DNA of 64,000 nt from NCBI RefSeq assembly GCF_000513275.1, contig NZ_CBVJ010000046.1, positions 50,697-114,696 of the forward strand, written 5' to 3'. Source of the DNA: Paenibacillus gorillae. GTDB taxonomy: Bacteria; Bacillota; Bacilli; Paenibacillales; Paenibacillaceae. Positions 1 to 9,101 of this stretch are shown in pieces. Numbering within the stretch: position 1 is the first letter of the stretch; the number at the start of each line of letters is the position of its first letter. Under the pieces are notes generated by a model that did not search any database, was not told the origin of the DNA, and was given only the letters and a program-made list of their open reading frames with translations. Both the position numbers and the translations under genes were made by a program.

Positions 1-12
1 AAGAGCAAGCCC

Positions 13-792
13 TCAATAATCGACTTCAATTTCGGATAATCCACTGTCCGCAGCTTCCCCTCTCCAATGAATGACGATATCTTCGAATAAAGTGTGCTGG
101 AAGCAGCGAATATGTTTCATTTTCATCAACTCCAGAATGGCTAGAAACGTAACGACGACCTCATGCTTGTCCATATTCTCACGGATAAGCTTGGAGAATC
201 GCACCGTCTCAAACTGGCGCAGCACCTCAACGATATCGCGAATGCGGTCCTTTACCGATATTTCATCCCTTTGAACAGTCGCTACGATATTGCGGCGCGC
301 CGCTCTGCGAATCGCCCGCTGGAACGCGGCAACAATATCAGAGACGTGAAGCCCTTCAAGCGGGTTCACGTCTTCCTTCTTCAAGTAGGGTGTCATATCG
401 TCAGGCTCGCGTGAATAGACGAGGCTCCGCTCCAGCTCCTTCTCCCGGAGCTGTTCGGCAATCTGCTTGAACTTCCGGTATTCAACGAGCTTCTGGATCA
501 GCTCATCGCGCGGGTCAAGTCCGTCATCCTGCCAATCTTCATATTCATCCTCAAATACGGGAGGCTTCGGCAGCAGCTGCTTGCTCTTTATCGACAGCAG
601 CGTGGCTGCCATCACAAGAAATTCGCTCGTCACGTCCAGCTCCAGCTCTTTCATTGCATGCAAATATTCCATGTATTGATCGGTAATCTCGCTGATCGAT
701 ACTTCATGGATATCAATCTCAGCCTTGTCGATGAGATGCAGCAGCAAATCGAGCGGCCCTTCGAATGATTCAAGCTTGTAAAGCACTGTCAC
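13..792 (-). CDS. scpA: Segregation and condensation protein A
   Basis: ScpA is the kleisin subunit of the SMC-ScpA-ScpB condensin that compacts and segregates the chromosome. The 259-residue product opens with the family-typical FEGPLDLLLHLI segment (about residues 10-21). It has an acidic, charged middle and a C-terminal winged-helix-like part with the VVVTFLAILELMK helix that contacts SMC. Length fits the family. The start is a GTG with a GGGAGG ribosome site about 9 bases upstream. It lies downstream of the riboflavin genes as in Bacillus; scpB would be expected just outside the left edge. No ribT-like gene is present between ribH and scpA. Identification is by family signature read from the translation. 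Confidence 0.95.
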   Translation of the reverse strand: MTVLYKLESFEGPLDLLLHLIDKAEIDIHEVSISEITDQYMEYLHAMKELELDVTSEFLVMAATLLSIKSKQLLPKPPVFEDEYEDWQDDGLDPRDELIQKLVEYRKFKQIAEQLREKELERSLVYSREPDDMTPYLKKEDVNPLEGLHVSDIVAAFQRAIRRAARRNIVATVQRDEISVKDRIRDIVEVLRQFETVRFSKLIRENMDKHEVVVTFLAILELMKMKHIRCFQHTLFEDIVIHWRGEAADSGLSEIEVDY

Positions 793-823
793 TTCGTATT
801 TCCTCCCGGCAATTGTCTATCCC

Positions 824-1294
824 TTAATTATGCAGCATTTTCGTTAAATTTGCCATCTCAATTGCAGATGCTGCTGCTTCATAGCCTTTGTTGCCGGCTT
901 TTGTGCCTGCACGCTCAATCGCTTGCTCGATAGAATCGACTGTCAACACGCCGAAAATTGTCGGTACGCCAGTCTTCAGCGCAATTGCCGCAACACCTTT
1001 CGCCGCCTCATTGCAGACGAAATCGAAATGCGGCGTTGACCCTCTGATAACAGCGCCAAGTGTTATAACCGCATCGTATTTACCGCTCTCTGCCATTTTT
1101 TGCGCGATCAGCGGAATTTCGAATGCCCCCGGCACCCATGCAACTTCTACATCGCTGTCCTGTGCCCCGTGACGCTTGAACGCATCAAGTGCTCCGCCCA
1201 GCAGCTTGCTGGAAATAAACTCGTTGAATCTGCCTACTACAACTCCAAATTTCAAACCTTCCGATACTAAATGTCCCTCATATACATGCGGCAT
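824..1294 (-). CDS. ribH: 6,7-dimethyl-8-ribityllumazine synthase
   Basis: RibH condenses 5-amino-6-ribitylamino-uracil with 3,4-dihydroxy-2-butanone 4-phosphate to form lumazine, the penultimate step of riboflavin synthesis. The 156-residue protein has [13 protein letters not shown] near the N-terminus, the [10 protein letters not shown] substrate loop, and the [15 protein letters not shown] segment with the catalytic histidine. Length is typical of the icosahedral-shell subunit. A GGGAGG site precedes the ATG. It is the last gene of the rib operon, about 50 bases after ribBA, and so falls under the FMN riboswitch far upstream. Confidence 0.97.
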   Translation of the reverse strand: MPHVYEGHLVSEGLKFGVVVGRFNEFISSKLLGGALDAFKRHGAQDSDVEVAWVPGAFEIPLIAQKMAESGKYDAVITLGAVIRGSTPHFDFVCNEAAKGVAAIALKTGVPTIFGVLTVDSIEQAIERAGTKAGNKGYEAAASAIEMANLTKMLHN

Positions 1295-1347
1295 AATTAA
1301 TTTCCTCCCATTAATCGTTTCTTTTATAGTGGTTATTGCTGGTGTCG

Positions 1348-2592
1348 TTATTGCTGTTCTTGCCCTTCAAAACGAAGCAGATGCCCCAGCTTAGATTGCT
1401 TGGTGCGCAAGTAGCCGTTATTGCTTTCATTCGCTTCCATCTGAATCGGCACCCGCTCTACGACTTCGAGTCCGTAGCCTTCGAGCCCTTTGATCTTACG
1501 AGGATTATTCGTCAGCAATCGCATTTTGCGCACGCCAAGATCCTTCAGTATTTGCGCGCCGATACCGTAATCCCGCAAATCTGGCGCAAAACCAAGCTTC
1601 AAGTTCGCATCGACTGTATCGAGTCCCTGCTCCTGAAGCGCATAAGCCTTAAGCTTATTGATTAAGCCGATTCCCCGGCCTTCCTGGCGCATATAAAGCA
1701 GCACGCCCGAGCCTTCTGCATCGATTTGCTTCAGAGCTGCGTCCAGCTGTGGACCGCAATCGCAGCGGTGCGAATGAAAGACGTCGCCGGTCAAGCATTC
1801 CGAGTGCACACGGACTAGTACTGGCTTTGAACTATCGATTTCGCCCTTCACCAGCGCAACATGCTCTTTTCCGTCTAACTCATTCGTGAAAGCGACTGCG
1901 CGGAACACGCCGAAATCGGTTGGCAAGTTTACTTCGACTGCACGCTCCACAAGCTTTTCCGTTTCATTGCGATACTCAATCAGCCCTTGGATCGTAATGA
2001 GCTTTAAGCCATGCTTTTCTTTAAACGCGGCAAGCTGAGGCATTCTAGCCATCGTGCCGTCTTCGTTAATAATTTCACAGATGACGCCTACCGGTTCGGA
2101 GTTGCAAAGCTTCGCCAAATCGATTGCAGCTTCTGTATGTCCAGCTCTTCTGAGCACCCCGCCATCCTTCGCAATGAGCGGGAAGATATGTCCCGGCTTC
2201 CGATAGTCGCCGGCTTTCGTCTCCGGATTGAGCAGCGATTTGACCGTCTCAGAGCGTTCAAATGCCGAGATTCCCGTCGTTGTCGAAATATGATCGACCG
2301 ATACCGTAAAGGCCGTACCGTGATAATCCGTATTTTGAGCAACCATCGGAGGCAAATCAAGCAGCTCAGCACGCTCCTGTGTCAGCGGCACACATACAAG
2401 CCCTCTTGCTTCCGTGATCATAAAGTTGATAACTTCCGGCGTCGCTTTCTCACCCAAGGCGATCAGATCGCCTTCATTCTCGCGATCCTCATCGTCTACA
2501 ACGATGACAGGCTTACCGTCCAGCAGATCCTTCAATGCTGCTTCAATCGTATCAAACAAGCCTTCTTGCAGCAGTTCTTCTTGTCGGCTCAT
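1348..2592 (-). CDS. ribBA: Bifunctional 3,4-DHBP synthase / GTP cyclohydrolase II
   Basis: This fused enzyme supplies both riboflavin precursors: DHBP from ribulose 5-phosphate (N-terminal half) and the pyrimidine from GTP (C-terminal half). The RibB half shows the acidic [12 protein letters not shown] motif near residue 35 and the [12 protein letters not shown] segment. The RibA half, from about residue 210, carries the zinc-site pattern C-x10-C-D-C in [16 protein letters not shown] and the RQEGRGIGL loop. At 414 residues it is a standard Firmicute fusion. It sits between ribE and ribH on the same strand. Confidence 0.97.
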   Translation of the reverse strand: MSRQEELLQEGLFDTIEAALKDLLDGKPVIVVDDEDRENEGDLIALGEKATPEVINFMITEARGLVCVPLTQERAELLDLPPMVAQNTDYHGTAFTVSVDHISTTTGISAFERSETVKSLLNPETKAGDYRKPGHIFPLIAKDGGVLRRAGHTEAAIDLAKLCNSEPVGVICEIINEDGTMARMPQLAAFKEKHGLKLITIQGLIEYRNETEKLVERAVEVNLPTDFGVFRAVAFTNELDGKEHVALVKGEIDSSKPVLVRVHSECLTGDVFHSHRCDCGPQLDAALKQIDAEGSGVLLYMRQEGRGIGLINKLKAYALQEQGLDTVDANLKLGFAPDLRDYGIGAQILKDLGVRKMRLLTNNPRKIKGLEGYGLEVVERVPIQMEANESNNGYLRTKQSKLGHLLRFEGQEQQ

Positions 2593-2636
2593 TCTGCATC
2601 CCTCCTCATCGCTCTATCTTCTGCAACCCGTCTCTC

Positions 2637-3317
2637 TTATATAAATCCGTTTTCGCTTAAAAAAGCAGCCGTCAGTTTTCCATTTCCGCTTTTTGCCGGA
2701 GATGCGGCGCCATGTGAATCGCCTTTGCCGAAATGAAGCAGATGATCCACATATTTGCCGATAACGTCGCATTCGATATTGATCGTCTCTCCCGGCTTTT
2801 TGCCGAGAAGCGCAGTCTCCTTAAGCGTATGCGGGATGATGGAAACCGAGAAGCCATCCTTGCCGGCGTCAATGACCGTCAGGCTGATACCGTCAATAGT
2901 GACGGAGCCCTTCGGAATGATGTAACGCAGCAGGTCGCTGTCAGCCAGCCGGATCGTGAACACGACGGCATTCGCATATGGCTCCCTGCCCGTTATAACA
3001 CCGGTTCCGTCCACATGCCCTTGCACAATATGTCCGCCAAAGCGTCCGCCCGCAAGCATCGCACGTTCCAAATTGACAGCCTGCCCGGGACGAAGACGAT
3101 CCAGATTCGATTTGCGGTACGTTTCCGGCATAACGTCTGCGGTGAAAGAGCCTTTGGCATATTCCGTCACAGTCAGACACACGCCGTTAACCGATATACT
3201 GTCGCCCAGAGCCACGCCGTCCGTTACGACGGATGCTTCTATCGTCAGCACCATCGCCTCGCCCCGCTTCGACGCCTGACGCATCGTGCCGACTTCCTCG
3301 ATAAGCCCAGTAAACAT
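2637..3317 (-). CDS. ribE: Riboflavin synthase, alpha subunit
   Basis: RibE dismutates two lumazine molecules to riboflavin. The product begins with the hallmark MFTGLIEEVG and contains two lumazine-binding barrels: SVNGVCLTV in the first half and TIDGISLTVI in the second, with GHVDGTG between them. At 226 residues it is slightly longer than usual because of a low-conservation tail of about 25 residues. TAGGAGGG lies upstream of the ATG. Second gene of the rib operon, 15 bases after ribD. Confidence 0.97.
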   Translation of the reverse strand: MFTGLIEEVGTMRQASKRGEAMVLTIEASVVTDGVALGDSISVNGVCLTVTEYAKGSFTADVMPETYRKSNLDRLRPGQAVNLERAMLAGGRFGGHIVQGHVDGTGVITGREPYANAVVFTIRLADSDLLRYIIPKGSVTIDGISLTVIDAGKDGFSVSIIPHTLKETALLGKKPGETINIECDVIGKYVDHLLHFGKGDSHGAASPAKSGNGKLTAAFLSENGFI

Positions 3318-3332
3318 GGGCAGCCCTCCTAA

Positions 3333-4439
3333 CTACTGTTGACTATATGTCGGATAACCAGCAATGCATATATCTTCGCCCGCCATCTCCACTGCTACAC
3401 GTTCCAGCTCAATGGCTTGCGCCATTTTCTCAAAGCCGTCGAAAGTGAATGTTCCCGGAGCTTGCAGACCGCCGATAATTTTGGTTGCCATATAGATCAT
3501 GATTTTGTCGATAAGTCCCGCTTTCAGCATCGCACCGTTCAGCTTTCCTCCGCCCTCAAGCAGGATAGAGCCGATTTCCGCTTCGCCTAGCTTTCTCATC
3601 GCTTCCTTCAGATCAACATGCTCGCCTTCGCCAGCTCTTACAAGCTCCACGCCAGCAGCTTCCAGCGCAGCTCCTTTGGCTTGATCCGCTCCCTCTGTCG
3701 TCAGCACGAGGGTACGAGCCGAACGATCGGTTACCACTCTGGCATCCAGCGGAAGTCTCAGCTTGCTGTCGACAATGATGCGTACCGGATGAATGGCCGG
3801 TACCTCAGCCCTTGTCGTCAGCATCGGATCGTCAGCAAGCACTGTCCCGATACCGACCATAATCGCTTCATGCTGATGACGCAGCGTATGAACCTGCTCC
3901 CGGGCTGCAGCGCCGGTAATCCAGCGGCTGTCGCCAGTAAGGGAAGCGATCTTACCGTCCAGCGTGCTTGCCGTCTTCAACGTGACGAAAGGCAGCTTTG
4001 TCGTAATGTATTTGTTGAATTTCTCGTTCATGGAACGAGATTTCTCCTCCAGCAAGCCAACCGTAACATCAATTCCGGATTCCCGAAGCCTTTCCAGACC
4101 GCGGCCCGCCACTTGCGGGTTAGGATCTGTAGCGGCAACGACGACGCGGGCTGCTTTGGCCGCGATTATCCGCTCGCAGCATGGAGGCGTTTTGCCGAAA
4201 TGGCTGCATGGCTCCAGCGTCACATAGACGGTTGCTCCCTCTGCTTCGTCTCCTGCCATCTGCAGAGCGTGCACCTCAGCATGCCCGGTTCCCCGCTTCA
4301 GATGCGTGCCGACCCCGATGATTCGGCCTTCCTTCACAACGACGCAGCCTACTACCGGATTAATGCCGGTCTGTCCTGCCGCTTTTGCAGCCAGCTCAAG
4401 CGCAAGACCCATATAGTAAGAATCATTCAAAACTTCCAT
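3333..4439 (-). CDS. ribD: Bifunctional pyrimidine deaminase/reductase
   Basis: RibD deaminates and then reduces the pyrimidine intermediate of riboflavin synthesis. The N-terminal cytidine-deaminase domain has the zinc ligands H53-A-E55 and PCSH...PPC (Cys78 and Cys87). The C-terminal RibD_C reductase domain contains GDSRWITG and EGGGKLNG. I start at MEVLNDSYY (368 residues). A longer in-frame start at 4511 would translate through the terminator hairpin of the riboswitch leader, which is implausible. The likely ribosome site GGGGTG is the 3' arm of that hairpin. First gene of the operon. Confidence 0.95.
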   Translation of the reverse strand: MEVLNDSYYMGLALELAAKAAGQTGINPVVGCVVVKEGRIIGVGTHLKRGTGHAEVHALQMAGDEAEGATVYVTLEPCSHFGKTPPCCERIIAAKAARVVVAATDPNPQVAGRGLERLRESGIDVTVGLLEEKSRSMNEKFNKYITTKLPFVTLKTASTLDGKIASLTGDSRWITGAAAREQVHTLRHQHEAIMVGIGTVLADDPMLTTRAEVPAIHPVRIIVDSKLRLPLDARVVTDRSARTLVLTTEGADQAKGAALEAAGVELVRAGEGEHVDLKEAMRKLGEAEIGSILLEGGGKLNGAMLKAGLIDKIMIYMATKIIGGLQAPGTFTFDGFEKMAQAIELERVAVEMAGEDICIAGYPTYSQQ

Positions 4440-4450
4440 GAACGCAAAAA

Positions 4451-4483
4451 CACCCCAATCGGCTGAGTTCGCCAAACGGGGTG
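4451..4483 (-). terminator. Expression-platform hairpin of the FMN riboswitch
   Basis: Read on the minus strand, CACCCC pairs with GGGGTG around an imperfect inner stem (GGC/GCC) and is followed by TTTTTG, giving an intrinsic terminator about 120 bases after the riboswitch aptamer and directly before ribD. The 3' arm GGGGTG also lies 11 bases before the ribD ATG. The same hairpin could therefore both stop transcription and hide the ribosome site. Confidence 0.75.
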
Positions 4484-4599
4484 ACAGGTGATGAGACTGC
4501 TTCGATTGCATAACGAATAGATCAATTCAAACAAACCTATATCACTTGTGAAAACCGACACAAGCAAATAAGCATGTTGGATATGCATGCGAATCAGAT

Positions 4600-4797
4600 C
4601 TCCTTCTCCCATCCAGACTTTACTGTCGGTCCCGGATTTGCACCAGGTCCACCGTTCCGTGCCAGTTGTGCGCGCTAGCGCTCCAATGTGGTACAGCCCG
4701 GGTCACGGACTGACGAGCGGCGCTGCACAGAGGTTGACCCCAAATGCCCGCATCGCCCGATCACCGCCGGTTGGGACTTTCACCCGACCCCGAAGGA
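4600..4797 (-). ncRNA. FMN riboswitch (RFN element)
   Basis: The minus strand shows the conserved RFN blocks in order. These are GGTCGGGTGAAAGTCCC with ACCGGCGGTGAT at the 5' side, a variable arm, then GGTGCAAATCCGGGACCGAC, and AGTAAAGTCTGGATGGGAGA at the 3' side. It lies between a sigma-A promoter and ribD. When FMN is bound, the downstream terminator would form and shut off riboflavin synthesis. This is the standard arrangement for Firmicute rib operons. Confidence 0.96.
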
Positions 4798-4833
4798 AAA
4801 CTGCTATTTTAAATTGATACTGCTAATGTTCAA

Positions 4834-4862
4834 ATCATGCCATTCTGCAGCGTTAATGTCAA
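4834..4862 (-). promoter_or_regulatory. Sigma-A promoter of the rib operon
   Basis: On the minus strand a perfect -35 TTGACA (4857-4862) is separated by 17 bases from CATGAT (4834-4839), about 35 bases before the RFN element. Spacing and position fit a housekeeping promoter driving the riboswitch leader. Confidence 0.75.
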
Positions 4863-4956
4863 ACTGCAACAAGAACGATTACATTGATGAAATGTTACCA
4901 CTGTAAAAATGAAATTGCAAGGTTTTTCATCTCTCGAAAGTTTAGCTGCTAACAAA

Positions 4957-4997
4957 AAGACTGCGACGTAAGGGTTGTCCCCTTGCGTCGCAGTCTT
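4957..4997 (-). terminator. Terminator of ppiB
   Basis: Long perfect stem AAGACTGCGACG / CGTCGCAGTCTT with a short inner stem (AAGGG/CCCTT), followed on the minus strand by a T-rich stretch. It lies 24 bases past the ppiB stop and isolates ppiB from the rib promoter. Confidence 0.85.
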
Positions 4998-5020
4998 ATG
5001 AAAGCGCTCGTTAAAGTGAA

Positions 5021-5452
5021 TTAAGCTTCGTACACTTCAACTTTTTGCATTTTATCGCGGCCTTTGAATGCATCTACATGCTCCATGCCTTTGCTTACTT
5101 TACCGAAAACGGTATGTTGACCGTCCAGGTGCGGTTGCGGCTGGTAACCGATATAGAACTGGCTGCCGCCGGTGTTACGGCCAGCATGCGCCATTGCAAG
5201 GCTTCCGCGCTCATGCTTGTTCGGGTTGATCTCGCAATTGATTTGGTAGCCAGGGCCGCCAGTACCACTGCCGTTAGGGCAGCCGCCTTGAGCGACAAAG
5301 CCTGGAATAACACGGTGGAATACGAGACCGTTATAGAAACCATCGTTAGCCAGCTTCTCAAAGTTAGCTACTGTGTTGGGAGCGTCTTGATCAAACAGGT
5401 CGATTACGACCTCTGCGCCGTTTTCTAATGTGATTTTTGCTTGTTTTGCCAT
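5021..5452 (-). CDS. ppiB: Peptidyl-prolyl cis-trans isomerase (cyclophilin)
   Basis: A cytosolic cyclophilin that speeds proline isomerisation during folding. The 143-residue protein is a single cyclophilin domain with the signature [13 protein letters not shown] (catalytic Arg in FHR) and GGSQFYI, and no signal peptide. Length matches Bacillus PpiB. Preceded by AAAGG before the ATG. It follows lysA by about 54 bases on the same strand and ends at a strong terminator, so it may be the last gene of the lysA transcript. Confidence 0.96.
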   Translation of the reverse strand: MAKQAKITLENGAEVVIDLFDQDAPNTVANFEKLANDGFYNGLVFHRVIPGFVAQGGCPNGSGTGGPGYQINCEINPNKHERGSLAMAHAGRNTGGSQFYIGYQPQPHLDGQHTVFGKVSKGMEHVDAFKGRDKMQKVEVYEA

Positions 5453-5506
5453 GTGTAAACATCAACCTTTCTGCATCGAATAACTCTACGTTACCAAATT
5501 TCGCCC

Positions 5507-6838
5507 TTACTTCGCAAGTTCTGCTTTGCGAAGGCGTGCTGGAATAACGTCGTTAACGACAATATTGTCGAGTGATTCGCGTTGAACAGCCAGGTCAGCT
5601 TGCCCGTCTTTAACAAATACAACAGCCGGACGGCGGATACGGTTGTAGTTGCTCGCCATTGCATAGTTGTATGCGCCTGTGCAGAATACAGCGAGCAGGT
5701 CGCCGATATTTGCTTTCGGCAACTCCAGGTCAATAATCAGCTTGTCGCCGCTCTCGCAAGCTTTGCCTGCAACTGTAACGGTCTCTTCATTCGCTTCGTT
5801 AGCACGGTTCGCCAGTATCGCTTCATATACGGATTGGTACAGTGCCGGACGCGGATTGTCAGTCATGCCGCCGTCAACCGCGATATATTTGCGCACGCCC
5901 GGGATTTCCTTCGCTGTGCCGACTGTGTACAATGTCGTGCCCGCGTCACCGACCATACTGCGGCCCGGCTCGACCCAAATTTCAGGAAGCGGGAATTCTG
6001 CAGCCGTGAAGTTCGTAATGATTGCATCGGTAATAGCACCAACATATTGCGCAATTGGAAGCGGAGTGTCGCCTTCCACATAACGGATGCCGAAGCCTCC
6101 GCCAAGGTTGACAACTTGGAAAGTCAGACCCAGTTCATTGCGGATCTCAACTGCAAACTGCGAAACTTTGTTAACAGCCATACGGAAGCCGTCCACTTCG
6201 AAAATTTGCGAGCCGATATGCGAGTGAACGCCAAGCACTTCTAGGTTGGCAAGCGCAAGCGCTTCTTGAATCGCTTTCTTAGCTGCGCCATTCGCAAGGT
6301 CAAAGCCGAACTTGGAATCCTGTTGTCCAGTCGAAATGTATTCATGTGTATGCGCCTCTACACCTGGCGTAATACGAAGCAAAATCTTAACAGTCAGACC
6401 TTTTTCCGCAGCCAGTGCGTTGAGAAGGTGCAGCTCGACAAAGTTATCAACAACGAAGCAGCCAATGCCCGCTTCAAGCGCCATGTTGATCTCGTCAGGC
6501 GTTTTGTTGTTGCCGTGGAAGTGGATACGCTCGACCGGGAAGCCGGCTTGCAGAGCCGTATACAGTTCGCCGTCGGATACGACGTCAAGGGAGAGTCCTT
6601 CCTGCTCTGCAATCGCGCACATCGCCATAACGCTAAACGCTTTGCTCGCATAAGCAACTTGGAATTTCAGGCCGGAAGCTTTGAACGCCTCCACGTATTC
6701 GGATGCACGCTGGCGCACAAGCGCCTCGTCAACGATATATAGCGGCGTACCGAACTCCTTCGCCAGATCGGTCGTGTCGACACCGCCGATTTCCAAATGC
6801 CCTTTGGCATTGATTTTGCTCGTTCCATGCAAATACAT
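5507..6838 (-). CDS. lysA: Diaminopimelate decarboxylase
   Basis: LysA is a PLP enzyme that decarboxylates meso-diaminopimelate to lysine, the last step of lysine synthesis. The 443-residue chain has the fold-type III barrel with the PLP lysine in VAYASKAF (Lys66), the phosphate-binding NLGGGFGIRY, the active-site ACESGDKL, and GAYNYAMASNYN near the end. AGGGGG precedes the ATG. It lies just after spoVAF, the same adjacency as in B. subtilis. Confidence 0.97.
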   Translation of the reverse strand: MYLHGTSKINAKGHLEIGGVDTTDLAKEFGTPLYIVDEALVRQRASEYVEAFKASGLKFQVAYASKAFSVMAMCAIAEQEGLSLDVVSDGELYTALQAGFPVERIHFHGNNKTPDEINMALEAGIGCFVVDNFVELHLLNALAAEKGLTVKILLRITPGVEAHTHEYISTGQQDSKFGFDLANGAAKKAIQEALALANLEVLGVHSHIGSQIFEVDGFRMAVNKVSQFAVEIRNELGLTFQVVNLGGGFGIRYVEGDTPLPIAQYVGAITDAIITNFTAAEFPLPEIWVEPGRSMVGDAGTTLYTVGTAKEIPGVRKYIAVDGGMTDNPRPALYQSVYEAILANRANEANEETVTVAGKACESGDKLIIDLELPKANIGDLLAVFCTGAYNYAMASNYNRIRRPAVVFVKDGQADLAVQRESLDNIVVNDVIPARLRKAELAK

Positions 6839-6982
6839 TTAATTATCCCCCTCGGATTTCTTCTATCCCAATGGATAGAGTACGAATCGATGCGATTCGA
6901 ACGAATATCAACAGTATATCGCAATATATCGCCGAGAGAAATGGATAATTTCACAATTCATTTGCACTTTTTTTAGCCTAAA

Positions 6983-8635
6983 TCATCTGCGGCGAGGCAT
7001 CTTGTCCATCTGCTGCGGGCGAAGCAGATTTGGCCTTGTCCGGTTTTTCAGCACCGGCTGGCGTACGATAATGTTCCACATTGCCCTTGGGTCGAATGGA
7101 ATGAACGGCCACATGTAAGGTCTGTTGAACGAGCGTTCCATACAGAGCACCATCATTACAGCAGTCGTTGCAATCATAAAGCCCGGCACCTGGAAGGCGG
7201 CGACTGCAACGATCAGCAAGAGCCGCACGATACGGTTGGCAAGCCCAAGCTCATAGCTCGGCGTGGCGAACATGCCGATCGCGGCGATGGCCATATAGAG
7301 CACAACTTCATTGATGAACAGCCCGGTTTTTACCGCTATGTCCCCGATCATAATCGCCGCGACCAACGACATTGCCGTTGCCAGCGAAGTAGGCGTATGG
7401 ACGGAAGCCATCCTCAGCAAATCGACGCCGATCTCCACGAGCAGAAACTGGAGAACAAGCGGCATCATGCCTGTCTTTTGCGGACCCAGAAAAGAAAGAA
7501 CGGCCGGCTTAAGCTCCGGATGCATGACGAACAGCAGCCACATCGGAAGCAGAAACAGCGAAGCGAAAATCCCGAGAAATCGAACCCAGCGCAAATAGGT
7601 TCCGATAAAAGGCGTCTGCCGGTTTTCTTCCGCATGCTGCACCAGATCGAAGAAAGTCGTCGGCAAAATCATGACGCTGGGCGACGTGTCGACAAAGACA
7701 GTGACGTTGCCTTCAAGCAAATGAGCAGCGACGACATCCGGCCGCTCCGAATAACGAACTAGCGGATAAGGGTTCCAGCCCCGCTTCACGGTAGCCTCCT
7801 CCAGCTGCTTGTCCGCGAGCGGCAAACCGTCGATTTCGACGAGGCTAATTTTGTCTTTGATCGATTTCAGCAGTTCTTTGTCTACCAGGTCATCGATGTA
7901 CGCGATACAAATGTCCGATTGCGTCCGTTCTCCCACTCTTACGAGCTCATAGCGAAGGTGAGTATCGCGCAGCCTTCTGCGCACGAGCGAAATATTGACC
8001 ATCAGCGTCTCGGTGAATCCGTCCCTGCTTCCCCTCACTACCCGTTCAAGAGATGGCTCCTCCGGACCCCGTGACGGAAAGTTTTTGGCATCGATGACGA
8101 GCGCAGTCGATTCCTTGTCGATGAAAAAAGCGGTGTCACCGGACATGACATGGGTCAGCACGTCGTTCCAATCGTCAACAGGCGTCACCTGCGCAGCGGG
8201 AACATACAGATCAAAGAAGGATCGAAAGGCATGGCCGGACAGCTCATCCGGATGCAGATAAGTCAGCCTCTTCAAAATATCAGTCAGCAGCACGCTTTGC
8301 GAAAGGCCGTTCATGAAAAACATCGCGGTCCGGTGCTCCCCGAACGTCATCTCGCGGACGACGATATCAAAGCTTGTTTTGTAGCCGATATCATGGGTCA
8401 ACCGTTCCAGCACCTCATCCAGACTGCTAGGAATGGCCGAGACCTTCTGCTCTTTGGTCCCGCTTTGGCTGCCGCCTTTGGATGGGCCATTCGTTTGTTT
8501 ATATTCGGATTGAGAATTTTGGGCTGCACCCGGAGATAAGCCCGTCTCCTCATTCAACTGCTCCCTCGGCACATAGCCTGCCGGCGGCATAGGCTCTGAA
8601 TCGCTGCCTTGCCGCTCTTTATCGAAATCCGTCAT
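6983..8635 (-). CDS. spoVAF: Stage V sporulation protein AF (GerA-type membrane protein)
   Basis: The GerA/SpoVAF family protein has a hydrophilic, proline- and serine-rich N-terminal stretch (about residues 1-80), a soluble germinant-receptor-A-like domain, then four or more membrane helices from about residue 340. Family motifs include VRGSRDGFTE and the proline-containing VFVDTSPSVMILPTTFFD. At 550 residues it is longer than B. subtilis SpoVAF, mainly at the N-terminus. In spore formers it acts in the inner spore membrane during dipicolinate release. It sits between spoVAB and lysA. Assignment as SpoVAF rather than a GerA receptor subunit rests on this position and on the absence of GerB/GerC partners. 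Confidence 0.85.
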   Translation of the reverse strand: MTDFDKERQGSDSEPMPPAGYVPREQLNEETGLSPGAAQNSQSEYKQTNGPSKGGSQSGTKEQKVSAIPSSLDEVLERLTHDIGYKTSFDIVVREMTFGEHRTAMFFMNGLSQSVLLTDILKRLTYLHPDELSGHAFRSFFDLYVPAAQVTPVDDWNDVLTHVMSGDTAFFIDKESTALVIDAKNFPSRGPEEPSLERVVRGSRDGFTETLMVNISLVRRRLRDTHLRYELVRVGERTQSDICIAYIDDLVDKELLKSIKDKISLVEIDGLPLADKQLEEATVKRGWNPYPLVRYSERPDVVAAHLLEGNVTVFVDTSPSVMILPTTFFDLVQHAEENRQTPFIGTYLRWVRFLGIFASLFLLPMWLLFVMHPELKPAVLSFLGPQKTGMMPLVLQFLLVEIGVDLLRMASVHTPTSLATAMSLVAAIMIGDIAVKTGLFINEVVLYMAIAAIGMFATPSYELGLANRIVRLLLIVAVAAFQVPGFMIATTAVMMVLCMERSFNRPYMWPFIPFDPRAMWNIIVRQPVLKNRTRPNLLRPQQMDKMPRRR

Positions 8636-8669
8636 GCTGCTTAGCCCCCTTCATTTCGTCATCTGCAAA

Positions 8670-9101
8670 TTACCATTGATAGTAGAACCAATCAAATAGC
8701 GAACCGATCGTTTTGCCAAGCACCATTGCCATCACGAGACTAACTAAATAGCCGGAAAGATTCATTCGTTTGGCTAGTATCGGCAGCACATTCATGACCT
8801 CCGTGAGCGCTGCCGCCAGCATGCCGACAAAGATGCCTTCCAACAGCCCCGCTGGTATTAGAAAAGCTGCTTTAGGCAGCGCAAGCCGCCAATCGAGAAA
8901 ATCGGCGAACGTCCAGTACATCGCTCCTCCAACAATCGCGGTCTCGAACCAGGCCGACATCCGGTAGGCTCGCGCCACCTGTGCCAATCGCGGAACCAGA
9001 TCGAATACAATCAGCAATGCGACCAACCCGCTGCCGACGGCCAGCCCGCCAGACAAACCGATTAGCGCAGCGAGCAAATTGCGGGCAAGATCAATGATCA
9101 T
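8670..9101 (-). CDS. spoVAB: Stage V sporulation protein AB
   Basis: A small polytopic membrane protein of the spoVA operon, associated with dipicolinic acid transport in developing spores. The product has about four hydrophobic segments and the family motifs GLSGGLAVGSG and GLLEGIFVGMLAAALTE. I start at MIIDLARN (143 residues, as in Bacillus) because GAAGGGC lies about 10 bases upstream. Longer in-frame starts lack a spaced site. It overlaps the end of spoVAA by about 11 bases, indicating translational coupling. Confidence 0.9.
   Translation of the reverse strand: MIIDLARNLLAALIGLSGGLAVGSGLVALLIVFDLVPRLAQVARAYRMSAWFETAIVGGAMYWTFADFLDWRLALPKAAFLIPAGLLEGIFVGMLAAALTEVMNVLPILAKRMNLSGYLVSLVMAMVLGKTIGSLFDWFYYQW

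Noticed and set aside
3618..4466. 282-codon plus-strand ORF
   Set aside because: Shadow of ribD in the opposite strand; low-complexity, motif-free translation.
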